DNA from: Pleurostoma richardsiae
Taxonomy: Eukaryota; Ascomycota; Sordariomycetes; Calosphaeriales; Pleurostomataceae
Reading direction: 5' to 3'
Assembly: GCA_030052745.1 (NCBI GenBank)
Contig: JANBVO010000020.1
Span: forward strand, 62,001 to 126,000
DNA length: 64,000 nt
In this document: piece by piece, positions 1-12,673 of the stretch
How positions within the stretch are numbered: position 1 is the stretch's first letter
Layout: every line of letters begins with the position of its first letter
Program-made: the position numbers and the translations under genes
Notes under the pieces: generated by a model
The model's input: the letters and a program-made list of their open reading frames with translations, nothing else
Database searches by the model: none
What the model was told of the DNA's origin: nothing

Positions 1-425
1 CCCGGATTCTGATCCAGAGCCTATGTCTTGCCAATGATGAGCACAGCAATGAAGGAAGCCTTGGACAGTCCCCAGCCTGGAGGGTCATCGATTAGTGCGG
101 TACAAGTCATAGCTGCGCACTCCTAGTAAGTGTGGATTTGATTCCCTCAAATCACTTCCGTAGTATACTGTGGATACAGGCAAGCTACTCGCTGTTGACC
201 GCTTATTCCGCGCTGCTTCATCTTGGCACGTCAAGGCGAGTCGCTGCAACACTACGAGAAGGTGCGAGCAAGACCCGCTCACTAGATTTACGTGCGAAAA
301 CTACTCGCATCAGGCATCTAAGCTCCTTCAGATCTATGTAATAATTTGTTTCAAGTTGTGATACAGCATTCCTCGGCCCCCTACGGAGATATTGCCCTAG
401 GGACAGTTGACGAGGCCGCGAATAC
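1..425. other. Intergenic, no gene recognised
   Basis: Short open frames on both strands show no family motif or splice-linked continuation. The stretch lies downstream of the 2OG oxygenase stop codon and presumably holds its 3' untranslated region. Confidence 0.5.
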
Positions 426-1750
426 TTAAGCTGGTACTTCTCCTTCAAATTTCTTCCTTCGAATCCCTTCCTTCCTCTGTAGTGTGAGACGGCGCTTGTA
501 GTACTGTGGCTGTTAGACACTTCGTGTTCTGAAGTACTAAGATGGGTAGACTCACTTCGGCGACAGTGATGGGCTCATATGCGGCGACTTGTTCCTCCGT
601 AACATAGTTCGGCAATACCTGCACCCATGTTAGCTGCTCCTCCAGAACATTCGAAGGATGAGGGCTAAAACAAACCTCAACGATGGCATCAAGGTTAAAG
701 GAACAGAACCACGGCATCGAGTATCTCTCTTTCCCTGACTTATTGGTGACGCGATGAACTGTCGAGAGAAATCTTCTGTTGGTGAGACGCATGAGGAAAT
801 CGCCAACGTTAATAACGAAAGCACCGGGAATCGGTGGTGCTGGGATCCAGTGCGCATTCGCGTTGAGGACCTCAAGTCCGCCCACGTTGTCTTGGAGAAG
901 CATGGTGAAACCTAGAGTCTGATCAGCAACCTAGCCAGCCAGCTGGAGAAAGGATTTCGCTGACAGACGAAGTCCGTATGTGCACCAATTCCCGTCTCGT
1001 CTTCACTTGAGGGGTCTTGAGGGGGGTAATGAATCATCTTGCAGGACGCGAGGGGATGGGTGACCTTCTGGTCGAAGAAATGTTCATCAAAACCGAGGCC
1101 AAGGGCGAACATCTGGACCATCTTTCGCATGAGAACAATCATGTTCCTGTCGTACTTGTAGCAGGCCTTCTTGAAATCTAGGTCATCAGATGGCCATAGA
1201 TTCTGGTGGAGTAGGGCGCGCTGCTCCTCCGTCAGTTTCGCCGGAACAGGGTCGCATTCCGGTTCAAAGTTGTGGAGGAAAGACTCCTTGCGATCTGACG
1301 GATTGTGAGCTCGGGATGTCCAGACTCCCACCGTGATCAGGTGATAAGCTCACCTCCTTTAGGCTTTCTGGGATCTACGTTGGCCCCGTGAACCGGCTCG
1401 TAGCCTCTCATGTCTTTGCTCTTGTAGATGTGTTCACGCATCTTGACGTCCACCGGCTTGTCAAAGTATCGCCGAGCCGCATCCATGGTCCCGTCCATCA
1501 GCTGCTGAGAAATGCCGTGGTTCTTGATGTAAAAGAAGCCGACTTGCTCGCAAGCATTAGCTATCTGTTTGGCCACCTTAAGGCGGTCGTCGAAGTTATC
1601 GCTGAAACTGCCGGCCACGTCTATCAACGGGATTTCCTCGAAGGTTGGCTTCGCCCGGTCCCCTTTCAGGACCTCGCGCTTGTGACCCCACGATCCCTCA
1701 TGGCTGAACTCGACATACTCCGGCTCAGGATCAATTGCTGATGGTGCCAT
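426..1750 (-). CDS. 2-oxoglutarate-Fe(II) dioxygenase, isopenicillin N synthase-like
   Basis: Four exons (1750-1354, 1294-965, 911-556, 503-426) give 386 residues, usual for this family. The iron ligands are visible: His238 and Asp240 in GAHTDF, and distal His295 in STVHRV. The 2-oxoglutarate clamp is Arg305 and Ser307 in RYSMP. The N-terminal DIOX_N region contains GFFYIKNHGIS. Introns are 59, 53 and 52 bp; the last exon was found by matching the typical end (YEPITVAEYYKRRL). The start is the first ATG in frame (MAPSAIDP); the frame stays open upstream without another ATG. Such enzymes hydroxylate, desaturate or cyclise small molecules in the cytosol; the substrate is unknown. It is divergent from a PuuE-like deacetylase with a 535-bp shared promoter, and has a paralogue at 38979-40227. 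Confidence 0.9.
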
Positions 1751-2285
1751 GTTTGCCTGTCTGGTCTCCGTAGATCCTGTGTTGGGAGTCGGGGCAATTG
1801 CATTCAAGGCTCAATACCGATGACTGCGAGCTGCGCCGCTGTGCAACCACGGTGATTGAGATGATCAATTTGTACGCATTCAAAAATCAAAGATTCGATC
1901 AAGTTCGTGGCAGTCGTTCATGTCTGGTCCTCATGACCTGCTCAGGCGAGCTCTTAGCCGACCGAGTGCGGCAGCCGAGTTGACAATCAGAATCTCGCAG
2001 ATTTAGCGACAGCCGACCACCTTATCAGCATTAACGACCACGCTCAATGCCGATTATCACTGCTGATTGTCACTTGATAAGACGGCCAAGGGAGCTTCCA
2101 TCCAAGATTAACTGGCCGTCGAGATGGCCGACGGCCAGCCGGCCGCCGATCCCCGCAACTCGGCTATTGCCGTCGAACCTCCTTGATCCTACAGAGGAGG
2201 GTGAATACTGTAGCCGTGATGTTACGCAGCGACGACTGCGAAGCATCAGTCAAGCCTGTCTCTCTCTGTGTCACGTTGAGCAAAC
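1751..2285. promoter_or_regulatory. Divergent promoter region, 2OG oxygenase / PuuE-like gene
   Basis: A gene-free 535-bp spacer separates two outward-facing start codons. It contains GGCCGACGGCC at 2126-2136, a CCG-N1-CGG everted triplet pair of the kind Zn2Cys6 regulators bind. Co-regulation of the two genes is inferred from the arrangement only. Confidence 0.5.
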
Positions 2286-3409
2286 ATGAGCTACGAAGCA
2301 CCCATGAACATAGACCCTCTCCGAGGCACCCAGTATGACTTTCCCCGCGACCATGTCGGGTTCGGCCGGCATCCGCCAAACCCACAGTGGCCCAACGGCG
2401 CGAAAATCGCCGTCTCGTTTGTGATCAACTACGAAGAGGGTGCAGAGCGTACCACTCTCAATGGAGACCCACAGTCTGAGAACATGCTATGGGAGCAGGC
2501 TCACATCGCGCCACGGGTCGGCGAGCGTGCCGTCAACGTAGAGAGTGACTACGACTACGGGTCCCGCCGCGGCGTGTGGAGGCTCTTGAACATACTCGAG
2601 GAGCACAAGATGCAGTCTACCGTGTATGCCGTCGGGATGGCTCTGGAGAAGAACCCCGATGTTGTAAAGGCATTTGTTGACGGCGGTCATGAGATTGCAT
2701 CGCACGGCTATCGGTAGGATATTTATGCCTCCTATAAGACCGACGTGAAAATGTCCCTGACTGGACCACAGATGGATAGACTACCATACAGTTGGACTTG
2801 AAAAAGAAAAAGCCTTTGTTCATCGTCAAATGGAATGCCTTAAGACTCTGACAGGGGAGTATCCGGTGGGATGGTACTACGGCCGCCTCTCCCCCTATTC
2901 GAAAGCTCTCGTGCATGAAGTCCACCAGGAGCTTGAGGCCCCCTTGCTTTGGGAGGCGGATACATACGCAGACGACTTGCCATACTGGGTTGATGTCCCG
3001 GCAGAAAAAGATGCCCAGTCGCCGCGGGGCATGCTCATGATGCCCTATAGGTCAGTTCTCGGTCCCAGCTACCTGGTGTTCATACGTTCAGCAACTGACA
3101 TACACACCAAGCTACGACTGCAATGACCTGAAGTACTGTGCCCCTCATGGTTGGGGATCCGTTGGAGCCTTCACAGAGTACTTGAAGAACGCATTCGACA
3201 TCCTGTATGCGGAGGGTGAAAAGGGGGAGCCTGGAATGATGACGGTTGCCCTGCACTGTCGTATCAGTGGTAAGCCGGGACGGGCAGCGGCCCTGAGAGA
3301 TTTTGTCGAATACATCTCGGCCAAAGAAGGCGTTTGGGTGGCTAGGCGGAAGGATATCGCCATTCATTTCCGGGAGAAATTCCCTTATCGTAAGGGCCAT
3401 GTAATATGA
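2286..3409 (+). CDS. Polysaccharide deacetylase family protein, PuuE allantoinase-like
   Basis: Three exons (2286-2713, 2772-3050, 3112-3409) encode 334 residues. The start of the domain reads YDFPRDHVGFGRHPPNPQWP, then VSFVINYEEG, as in the PuuE/allantoinase branch of the NodB-fold family rather than in secreted chitin deacetylases. There is no signal peptide, so the protein is probably intracellular. The classical NodB metal motif (TFDDG) is replaced by NYEEG, and HGYRW stands where the HxxxH ligands are expected. Family members include metal-independent allantoinase, which opens allantoin to allantoate, but many homologues have unknown substrates. The introns (58 and 61 bp) were placed to restore HGYRWIDYHTVG and MMPYSYDCNDLKYC. 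It pairs divergently with the 2OG oxygenase. Confidence 0.85.
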
Positions 3410-4426
3410 GGGCGGTCAAGCCCTCATAGCGACACCAAGTACGAAAGAGACATGGGGACCAGAGAGCAAGCAGATGGACTGCGAGTGAACGGGTCGATCC
3501 GATGAATTGAAAGACAAGACTGCGACAATATCGTCATAGTTTCCCATTTCTTTCTTTCCGAAGCTGACAGTCTCCCCCGGCTCATCGGAACAGTGAAGTT
3601 TAGGGAGACTGTCTTCTTGAATTGTATTTGGCTGCCTTTCGAGGGACACAATTGTCCTATTCCGGAGGGTATCTAATTAGTCGATACCGAGACACTGACT
3701 AATGCAATACAGAGCGTCCTCCTATATAGCCCTCGACAAGCGCATCGAACATCAGAGTCGACTTGCAGGACCAACTCTGACCCCGCCGAGTAAGGGGCTT
3801 GGTCAACGACAAAACCAGGGGAATACCTTTCGAACATGACGGCATCTGCGCATGTACACCGGGAGCCCTGTTGGCTGGACCATGTAAGGTTCGAACTCAT
3901 GTTCCCAAGAAACTCTAACTCAGAAGAAGCCGGAAGGCATCCGCGGTCTAGGGAAAGGCCGACGGCAACCGTGAAACTTGCGATGTCAATGGCTGCGTCT
4001 CCACATACTAGTCCATTCTTGAATCCAGTCATAAAAACCTCAAACTCAAATATCATAGCCAGGTAGCCGTAGTCTCTAACCCTGCCCCGTCCAATCGCAG
4101 AGTCGTGTGGATGTGATCTCTTCGAGGTCAAATCCCTGTAACTCATCAGACTGTGATGTTCTGTCGCCTGGCGGATGGTAGCCGATCGGTTCATCATCCT
4201 TCATGGAATCTAACTGAGGCTTGGAGATGCCTATCATAGCCCGGTCAAGTTCAGGATAGCGGACTGCTAGACACTGTTTCGGTCCGAGGGCTGCGCTTCT
4301 TTTACCCAACAGCTTCTTCTATGTAACTGAACTGGTCAGTGGTTCGGTGTAGTATGAATCTTCAAGAGGTCAGGTGTCCTAAGGTTTCCTCAGGTTGCCT
4401 GAGGTAAGATACGATTTTTGGATCCT
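3410..4426. other. Intergenic between convergent genes
   Basis: These are the 3' flanks of the PuuE-like gene and ASA1. A 174-codon frame on the minus strand (3673-4197) has no recognisable domain, so no gene is called. Confidence 0.45.
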
Positions 4427-5797
4427 TCAGAAGACATCCCACACGCTGACTTTGCCATCTTTACTGCCTGCCGCTAACCAGTGCGCTGTTTTTGCCTGCA
4501 TCACTCGTCTGTCTCTCACAGTAACTTCGACCAACTTAGGCACGAGGCCCGCTGACGTGTTGGCGGGACCAGGTCGTAGCTGGTCGGGATTCGATGGCTC
4601 TAGGGAACCGCGTTGCATATTTCCGAGGTTCACAGAGTTCTCGTCGACATCTGAGAAGGCAACGGCATAACAGCCCAGTTGGTGCCATTTCAATACTGCT
4701 ACTTCCCTCAGTGTCTTCGTCGAGTAGACCCGGACACGGGAGTCCCAGCCGCCCGTAGCAAAGATCCGAGCGTCCGATCTTATCCTCAGACTCTGCTGGC
4801 CCGAGTGCTTGGTATTGACCACTTTGATAGGTTGCGTGTCGACTGCAATCATGCTGCTAGGACTGATCAGGGGCGAGGGCGTAGGTTGCGCTGCCAACGC
4901 GGCAGAGAGCAGCGAAGTTGACGTCCCAGTCGCAGGCTTCTTCCGGTCTTGAACCTCTTCGGGTGTCACCTTCTCATCCCGTGACGAATCTGTGGAATCG
5001 GTGATTAACCCGTGCTCATGCTTGAGAATCCGCGTCGGGATGGGATGTTTAACAATGACCACATCAGCCCCAGAGGTCAGAAAATAGGCGTCATTAACAT
5101 TAACGTCAAGGGAAAGGATAGGCTGCGAGTGGCACTGTGCTCGGTACGTGACCGCCCAGCTGCCCCCATCCTCCAAACGCGCGACTGTTGCGAGGCCATT
5201 CTCATACCCAGCTGCTAACGTAAGGGCTCCTTCATGGTAGAAGATGCGCAGCGCCATAACCATTCCGTTGTTGCCCCCTAGTTTGACCGTATGCCGCCGC
5301 TGCTGTGATGGCAGGTGGAAGACGTCGATGGCTTCGGACGCCAGCGTATTCGGCACTGCAATCAAGAGCTCACCAGGTGGAGGATCCTCAGACAATTCCG
5401 CCCGACACGAGGAGAAGGAGCAGAAGTTCATGGTGTTGACCTCTAGCAGATGCAGCATCCAGGGCCGTGGCCTCGAGGGAGATGAGGGATCGAGCGGCAG
5501 CGCCGTGCTCATCCGGGGCTCATCCTCCGCCGCCAGCTTCCACACGATGAGCTTGTTGTCTCTGCCGTGAGTGATGATTCTGTCGCAGCCCCAGCTGGTA
5601 ATGCCGAGAATTGCATTGGTGTGCGCCTGCCAGACTGCTCGAGGCCGCATGATGGTGAGATCCCATAGAATGACGAACCCGTCGGCATCTCCGGTTGCAA
5701 GGCGGTCGTTGCACCTGACGAAGGAGGCCGCATGGACCTGAGCCTTGTGTCCGCGCAGTATGGACTTTGGCTGCAGAGGAGCTGCATCGCTCGACAT
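4427..5797 (-). CDS. ASA1: ASTRA-associated protein 1 (WD40 repeat)
   Basis: A single exon encodes 456 residues from [12 protein letters not shown] to KVSVWDVF. The N-terminal repeat begins [15 protein letters not shown], followed by [12 protein letters not shown] and later blades ([44 protein letters not shown]). The length, the low-complexity insert before the last blades and the GWDSRVR signature fit fungal Asa1. Asa1 is a subunit of the ASTRA complex that helps assemble PIKK kinases and is linked to telomere maintenance. The frame continues upstream as an open but atypical N-terminal extension. I chose the ATG at 5797 because it directly precedes the first WD repeat. A conserved housekeeping gene, not part of the catabolic blocks. 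Confidence 0.88.
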   Translation of the reverse strand: MSSDAAPLQPKSILRGHKAQVHAASFVRCNDRLATGDADGFVILWDLTIMRPRAVWQAHTNAILGITSWGCDRIITHGRDNKLIVWKLAAEDEPRMSTALPLDPSSPSRPRPWMLHLLEVNTMNFCSFSSCRAELSEDPPPGELLIAVPNTLASEAIDVFHLPSQQRRHTVKLGGNNGMVMALRIFYHEGALTLAAGYENGLATVARLEDGGSWAVTYRAQCHSQPILSLDVNVNDAYFLTSGADVVIVKHPIPTRILKHEHGLITDSTDSSRDEKVTPEEVQDRKKPATGTSTSLLSAALAAQPTPSPLISPSSMIAVDTQPIKVVNTKHSGQQSLRIRSDARIFATGGWDSRVRVYSTKTLREVAVLKWHQLGCYAVAFSDVDENSVNLGNMQRGSLEPSNPDQLRPGPANTSAGLVPKLVEVTVRDRRVMQAKTAHWLAAGSKDGKVSVWDVF

Positions 5798-8700
5798 GAT
5801 GGTGGCGTGCCTCTTCACCTTTGGAACATCCTCTGCCTCAGCAGAAGAGCCGCATGAGGAGAGGCTAATTTGCTGACGGGCTCGAGTCCTTACTGTAGGC
5901 GGCACAAGACGCGATAAGAAGTAGCCGGTGTGACAGAGCGGGAGAAGCCAACCTAGTCCAAGATTTTGGCGAGGTCCATCTAGTACATGGTGTTGGCGAA
6001 TCGGTATTTTCGAGGTGGTGACAGAAAAGCGAAGATTCGTGGTTCTTCGAAAATAAAGCACATACGTAAGGTACCTTAGGCAGGTACCGGGCTAGATGGA
6101 GAAACGGAGCACAGTGTGAACCTTTCGACGCGGTGCGCCCATGCTGACTAACACGCAGATATTCTGCCCATCGAAGGACTGTATGCTGAGTGAATGTGCA
6201 CTGTATTTTGCACTCCGTACTTAGCAGGCGCTGCTACGTTGAACCTGACGATGAACAACAAACATGTCTGTGCCGCATCCTCAATCGCTTCTAATTCATC
6301 TCGGTCTGTGGCCTGTCATGTCATCCGTCGATCGAGCCTTGGGTGAAGCGAATGTCTACCAGGTTGAGACTTCGTCGAGACTCCGTCGAGCTGGTACGCC
6401 GCCTGTCGGTCTTCTTCGGTCGCAAACCGCGCTGAAAAGCCATCGACAAACCTCAGCTCGCCTTGCATAGTATCTCAGCTGCGAGTGCAATGGGGCCAGA
6501 TCAACAGAACGCGTGCTTCCACGTGCTCGCCTGCACACCATCAGTGCCTGTGCCACTCGCGGCACCCGAGGGCCTGACGGGCTTAATTGGACACGGTCTC
6601 TCCTAGGGGCGTTGCTTTGGCGAGCCCTTGCTTCGTGCTCCCGAGACAGATCGAAGCCTCCGTCACACGGATCGAAGCCACCGACCACCGTGACCGCTGG
6701 AAGCTCGGACCACGACGGGCAGGGTCTCAGCCTTCCTCGGCCCAAGCCGAATGTCACTCGCCGTGGCTCCTGCAGCTTGTTGTGCGGGCATTGTCTTTGT
6801 CTTTTCCCTGCTCTGGAGAGGAATGCTACACCTGCTACCTGGTCGACCTTGTGTCCCGTCCGTCAACATGATTTACCATGTCTAAGTATCAAGTGGAAAG
6901 CACTGGTCTTACCAGAGTTACCGACCGTAGAGAGTCCGAAATGAATTCCTGAGGCAAACGGGCGCCCTCTGGCGCTGTCGAAGGCTTCTTTCATCTGCTA
7001 AATGCTACTCTGTACATAGTTATCGATTATCGGAGACACGGGTAGCAAGATTTGGCCGATTCATCTGCCCCTGCGACCGGATAACGCGGTGCTACCAAAT
7101 GCCCATGTCTCTCCCGTCAGCGAGCGGGGCAGGGGGACGGAGGGCAGGATGCCATCTGCCAAGGTTATTTCAGCGTCTCCTGCGGTACGGAGAACTGGGG
7201 CACTGCTCCTCCGGCCAGCCTGTATCCAACCTCGCCAAGCGACTCCTGCGCCGCCATTGATGCTCGGAAAGCTCTCTTCCTTTCTTAGCGACACTCTCCG
7301 GAGGGTGAGACCCGGTACTTCTATTCTCGGGACGTTGTCCTGCCGGTCAAGGGCTGCCGTGATCTGCACAGGGTCTCTGACACAAGACCATCCTCGCCGC
7401 AAGGACCTTGCAGATTGACCGGGGTCGCGAACCATCCGATCTCCGCAGGTTAAAATTTCCCAGAAGCTTCGAAGAGCGTGAGCATGTGAACACCGCCAGT
7501 GCATGACGAATGAAGGCTCCAACCTCCCAGCCCAAGAGAAACGAAACAAGCCAGAAACTTCCATTGATGGCATAACAACCCGTCTATGTGCTCGCGTGCT
7601 GCCGGCCCCTTTAGCATATGAGGAATGCATAGGTGATTCGGCTCAGCTCCCACCAAAAAACGACGTGCTCATGGTAATTTAAGTGCGAAAGCTATATACA
7701 ATGCTCACCATGCGGTAAGCTAAGGCAAGTCGACGAATTGTTCACAGGAAGGAATATCTCTCCCCAGATCGTGCGTCGCCTTTCTCAACATGCCGGCACA
7801 GGGGACCCCATGCACTTCGTTTCCTCGGCTTGACTGCTATGTGCTGTCCCGGCGTTTTAGCAATTCTCCAGTTGCTAGACGATCAAACTGCACAGGGAAA
7901 CTTTACACAGCCACATTCAGCGTCAAGCATTTTACTCCGCGTGCATGACACCAGCTTCTCCGACTTGCACCCTCGAAGGAATCATCGACGGTTCGCGGAG
8001 TATATGGAAGCGTTCTTGTGTGCCATGCACAAGTTGGAGAATAGGAGAGCTCTAGCAATGCAGAGTGGGACACGTACCCACGGCAACCTGTGGCTTCACT
8101 GATCGTACGCCTCGCAAGATTGAACATACGTATCTTAGCTAGAGTTGCGTTACCTGCCCCGCGGCCACTCGCCGGTGTCCTTAATGTGGCCCGTTCTCGC
8201 AGGTATACCGGAGTGATGATGTCTGAGATCGCCTAACACATCGACACAAGTCAACGGCAGAACAGTCTATCTGCTATATGAATGTCTAATACCAGGGACC
8301 CAATTCTCCCTCTCATCGCCCCAGCGTCAGGAGTCAGGACAGCAACTTAAGCCGATGAAACTGCTGGGGGCAGGCATTCGACGCCGATGAGGCATCCTAG
8401 TCTCCGTGCCGCATCTCATTCCCCACCACCCAAGGCGCTCCGCCCCCTGTCCTCAAGCTTCAGCTGTTCAGCACTGGAGGGGCTAGGGCCTCTACTAGAG
8501 GATCTCGCTTCTGGGGATCCTGGTTGGCTGGGCCCCTGGGCGATCTGCGTCAACCGCCCCCTGTTCGGATAGAAAAAGCAAAGTGTAGTGTAGACACCGT
8601 CGCGGGTACCCGCCGAAAGCCGCCATCATAAGACTTTGGTGGGCGAAACAATGCTTCTGTAGCCCGCGATTCTAAGTCGACCGCCGCACGGTACATCAGG

Positions 8701-9682
8701 CTACTACTCTCGGCGCACGACTCGACATACGTCCCCCATGCCGTCTCCCTGGTGGCGCTCATTTGACTTTCCCATATCTCCTCACAGTCTTGTACGACCT
8801 CATTCATGCTGTGCAGCATCAGCGCAGACCGGCCCTGGACGAAGTGACGATTGTGTGGGACGGCACCCGCAGGAGTCGAGATCTCACCTACATGCTTGTC
8901 ACCCGCCTCCCTCGTCAAACAGTCCCTTCTCCATCTACTTTCCGCCGAAGCAACTTGTCTATCGCCATCGGTAACCCGGGGTGGAATATCTAGTCATCAA
9001 GCGGCAGGCCGGCGTAACCTAGCTAAGCGCCACGTTCCGCTTATTGCGATCTACTGGGCTATCGCGGAAGCGAAAGCTCCCGGCCTACCTATCACTGAAG
9101 CCTCCGAAGGGAAGGTTGGCGTCCGACTGGTTGCCGAGAGACCTTATCCGCACACTCGAGCTGTCGTTGACGTTAGAGCTCCCGATTTGGCATCCCTGAG
9201 ATGGCAGTGCGGCTCGTGAGAGACTTTGGGTTTCGTTTTTGACCATCCTTGGCCTTCGGGAGGGTCTTGTACCCTGCTTAGGCAGATCTGAAGCTCCAAA
9301 ATTCCCCATCTCGAAGTCTCGAGGCCTCTTTCTCTTCCACACATCCCGTGGTCCTAGGTAGATTGTCCTTCTAGGGACCTCTAGGTCCGGTCTCCGGAAT
9401 TCGTCTCTTATGAGTACAGATCGGCAAGACGTCTCTCAGTCTCACTTGACCCCTGCACTTCGACCGGACAGGTGCCGTCGGATGCGGCCTTGTGACCAAA
9501 CGGCATTCCGAACAGCTGAGGGCCGACGCTCGCATCGAGGTCTCGCCCGTCCTTACCTCTACCACGTTCTGCGCTCAGTCAACAGTCATAGCAAGTGATC
9601 TCGTCCCATTCAGGCCTTAGCTAGGGCACTGGCGTGCGAACCCTCCATCAGCGTTCTCCAGCCGGGCTTCGGCCCTGGCGCG
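5798..9682. other. 3.9-kb stretch without a recognisable gene
   Basis: Frames of up to 189 codons occur (for example 7061-7630, minus), but none shows a family motif or can be joined by splice sites to a known protein. It is not AT-rich and lacks the CA/TG depletion of the RIP block. It may include a long leader of the transcription-factor gene that follows. Confidence 0.5.
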
Positions 9683-12673
9683 ATGACGGGAGGACATTAT
9701 CACCAACACCACTCCCGGCCTTCAGATCCCAAGCTCTACCCTACTGTGTCCACGAACGCCGTTCACAACCAACGCCAGCCTTACCAGCAGTATAGCCCGG
9801 AAGAGCCTTCGCCCCCGTACAACTTCGGCACTGGAAATTACACAACTGCCCCCCATGATCGGTTCGAACCGCCTTCCCCGAAGCGCCGGCGGCTTTCGGC
9901 CAGGGATGGTGCACGGCGAGCCAGTGAGGCAATAATCACTCCCCTTCCAACACCCGCCGCCATCAACGAGGCTGTCATTACCATGGGTCCAGCAAATGCT
10001 AGACGAGCATCTGAGGGCAATGCAGCGGTGGGCCCTTTGCGGATCGGCGCGACGGGAGGCGGCAGCGGGCCGGCGGAGGCGCCCGGGGCATCAGTCAATC
10101 CGGCGGTAAAGTCGAGGCGTGTGCGTACCGGATGCCTGACCTGCCGGGAGCGCCACCTGAAGTGTGATGAGGCCGTGCCAGACTGCATGAACTGCCGAAA
10201 GAGCAACCGGGAGTGCAAGCGTGGCGTGCGGCTTAACTTTATCGATGTCCAGGTCAAGAAACCACCCTCTATCCCCGCCACTGCGGAATGGGCCGGTATG
10301 TCGATCCCCTTGGTGTTCCCCTCGTCAGGGGGCATTAGACGCTGACATGGGAGTAGTGCATTTCCAGGACGAGTCCCGGTTGATTGCGTCAGAATACAGA
10401 GGTGGACTCGGCCGCTACGCTCATCTTGACCAGCCGGACGCTTCGCCACCAGGACAGGGGGATCTAGAGCATGGGACACAGCAGCCACACCAGGACATTG
10501 CGGACCGGCAGCCCAGAGATGTTGTCCCTGAGGTGGTCTCTCGTTCGATGCATCCGCATAGCGCACGTGAGTTGTACCCTGGGACACGCGAACGCTTGCA
10601 AGCGACCGGAGAGTACTCCGGACATGATGGCTCCGCGGCAGAGGTGCGCCGTCGTAACAGCGAGGCATTTCCGGCTATGGCGGCTCGTCCTCCAACGACA
10701 CCTTTGCACTCAGTCGGACCCCTTGCACAGAGGGCAAGTCTCGCCAGCCCGCAGGAAGACTACCGTCCAGAAGGTGGGCCACACGCCCACGCTTACAAAA
10801 CCAGCGATACCTTCAGCGTGGCCTCGTCCCTGGCACCGCCGAGCGTAGCAACTCCATCGTCGGCCCCTTCGCGAGGCCCGCCTGGACCTGGCGCGCCGAA
10901 CGTGCCAGACGGGCTCGGCACCCCCGTGTCGGAGCACGCGTCAGGGGAGCGGGACTGCCTCAGCACGCAGAACGAGGTATACTACATGCAGGTGTTCATC
11001 GAGCAGGTGGCGGTGTGGATGGACTCGATGGACAAGGACAGCCACTTCGGCCAGGTGGTGCCCTTCTTGGCGCTGAAGTCGCGCATGCTGCTTAGCGCGG
11101 CTATCGCCTGCGGCGTCAAGCACCTGTCGCTGGTGCGCGACCCGTCCGCCGAGGACCAGGCGGTCTCCTACTACGACACCGCGACGACCCTGCTGCTGCG
11201 CAGCCTGCAGAACCCGGACCGCAACATGGCCGAGTGCGCGGTCACCGCGGTGGTGCTCAACGTGTACGAGACGATGAGCGAGAAGCCGGCGGCGCGCATG
11301 AACCACATCGCGGGCGCTAGGGCGCTGATACGGGAGTGCGGCTGGGACGCGAGCGCCGCCGGGATCGGGGCGGCGTGCTTCTGGCTCAACATCGGCATGG
11401 AGGTCATCAGCTGCCTGTCCTTCAACTGGCAGACGGCCTGGGACCCGGACCAGTGGGGGCTGGACATGACGGAGCTGGAGAGCATGCCGGAGCCGGTCAT
11501 CCCCGGCGGCGGTAGAGGGGACAGCAGCGGCGCCAGCAGCAGCGCCGGAAATTACACTAACGCGAACGACACCGACCTGAACACCATGAGCATAGCGGGC
11601 GCGGGCGACGAAGAGATCTGGGTGCACCGCATCTTCTACATCGTCGCTCGGGTGGCCAACTTCCGGGCCAGCATCCCGCGGTTCCAGGGGCCGTCTCCGG
11701 CCGAGGAGGTATTGCGCCAGCAGGCTCGCCTATCGGAGTGGAAGCACCTCGAGTCGCTCTGCCAGAAATGGAGTGTCAACTGCCCGCGGACGATGAGGCC
11801 GTGCGGGTTCTTGCCGCCAGCATCGGCGCAGAGGGAGTCAGTGTTTCCGAACGTATGGTATGTTGTCTCACGCTTCTAACTGTCTCTCAATGGCTCAGGA
11901 TATACTCCAGCCATGAGAATCTTGTCGCTAAAAGTCCCCCTTGGAACAGGCTCATCAAGCGCGCCGCCATCATCGGCCGCCTCTTCTACCACACCGCCAT
12001 GTGCGTCCTCGCCCAGATCGCCCCGATCTCCAGTCGCGAGCCCGAGGGAACGCGCGCCATGCTCCTCCAGCACGCGCACCAGGTGTGCGGCATCGTCGCG
12101 CACACGACCGACCGCGGCGTCGCCTCCGTCGCCATCCGCAGTATGGCGATTGCGGGCGCCACACTCAGCGACCCTCGCGAACAAGAGGAGGTGATACGGA
12201 TCCTTGAGAGGATCAGCAGGGAGACAGGCTGGCGCCTCGGAAAGGTTCTGACGGACCTGAGGAAGGCGTGGGCAGCAGCGGCAGCACCGGCCCCGGCTGC
12301 TAGCTCGGCGTCTGGTCCTGCGGGAGGCGGTTTGATCAGCGGCCCGGCGATGGCGATACAGGGGGCGGCGTTTGGGGTGCCGCAGCAGCAGCCGCATCAT
12401 CCTCCGCATCATCATCATCAACAACAACAACAACAGCAGCAGCAGCAGCAGGAGCAACAGCAACAGTATCAACAACGACAGCAACAGCAGACGCGGAATA
12501 CAGGACCGACATTAGCTAAGGCGAACACATCGATGGAGGCGCCGAAGCCATGGAGGCCGCCCATCCACCCATTACTCGTCTCGGCGGACTTCAGCCTGCC
12601 GAACCATCCGTATGTCGGTTGGTACGAGCCGCCTAATCGCCCGACCGGATATGACCCTCATCACCAGATGTGA
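9683..12673 (+). CDS. Zn2Cys6 transcription factor with polyglutamine tail (MOC3/ACR-2-like)
   Basis: Three exons (9683-10295, 10357-11857, 11899-12673) encode 962 residues. The zinc cluster is Cys151, 154, 161, 168, 171 and 178 (Cx2Cx6Cx6Cx2Cx6C), preceded by a basic PKRRR. The cluster is followed by [10 protein letters not shown], a signature of the MOC3/ACR-2-like group. Next comes a Ser/Pro-rich linker, then a regulatory region starting near [12 protein letters not shown]. The C-terminus is Ala/Pro-rich, then His/Gln-rich. Intron 1 (61 bp) restores [14 protein letters not shown]; intron 2 is only 41 bp and restores [13 protein letters not shown]. Nuclear regulator; its targets cannot be read from the sequence. 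An upstream in-frame start cannot be excluded. Confidence 0.88.
12380..12492 (+). repeat. His/Gln-coding trinucleotide repeat
   Basis: A run of CAN triplets (CAT then CAA/CAG) within the transcription-factor gene encodes a short histidine tract followed by a long, interrupted glutamine tract. The codons are mixed rather than a pure microsatellite, so the glutamine run may be under selection as a protein feature. The opposite strand reads as leucine repeats and is a shadow. Confidence 0.85.

Noticed and set aside
85-165. Possible tRNA-like segment near GGATTTGATTCCC
   Set aside because: The T-arm stem does not pair and no matching acceptor or D arm can be folded.
3880-3915. B-box-like GGTTCGAACTC
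   Set aside because: No cloverleaf can be built on either strand.
3673-4197. 174-codon minus-strand frame between PuuE-like and ASA1 genes
   Set aside because: No family signature, and it begins with tandem Met in a poor context; may be chance.
7061-7630. 189-codon minus-strand frame in the gene-free stretch
   Set aside because: No recognisable domain, no helpful splice extension and a skewed composition; not enough to call a gene.
10941-11627. 228-codon minus-strand frame inside the Zn2Cys6 gene
   Set aside because: His/Arg/Val-rich shadow in a GC-rich exon with no motif.
12380-12492. Leucine-repeat frame on the minus strand
   Set aside because: It is the complement of the glutamine-coding repeat of the transcription factor.
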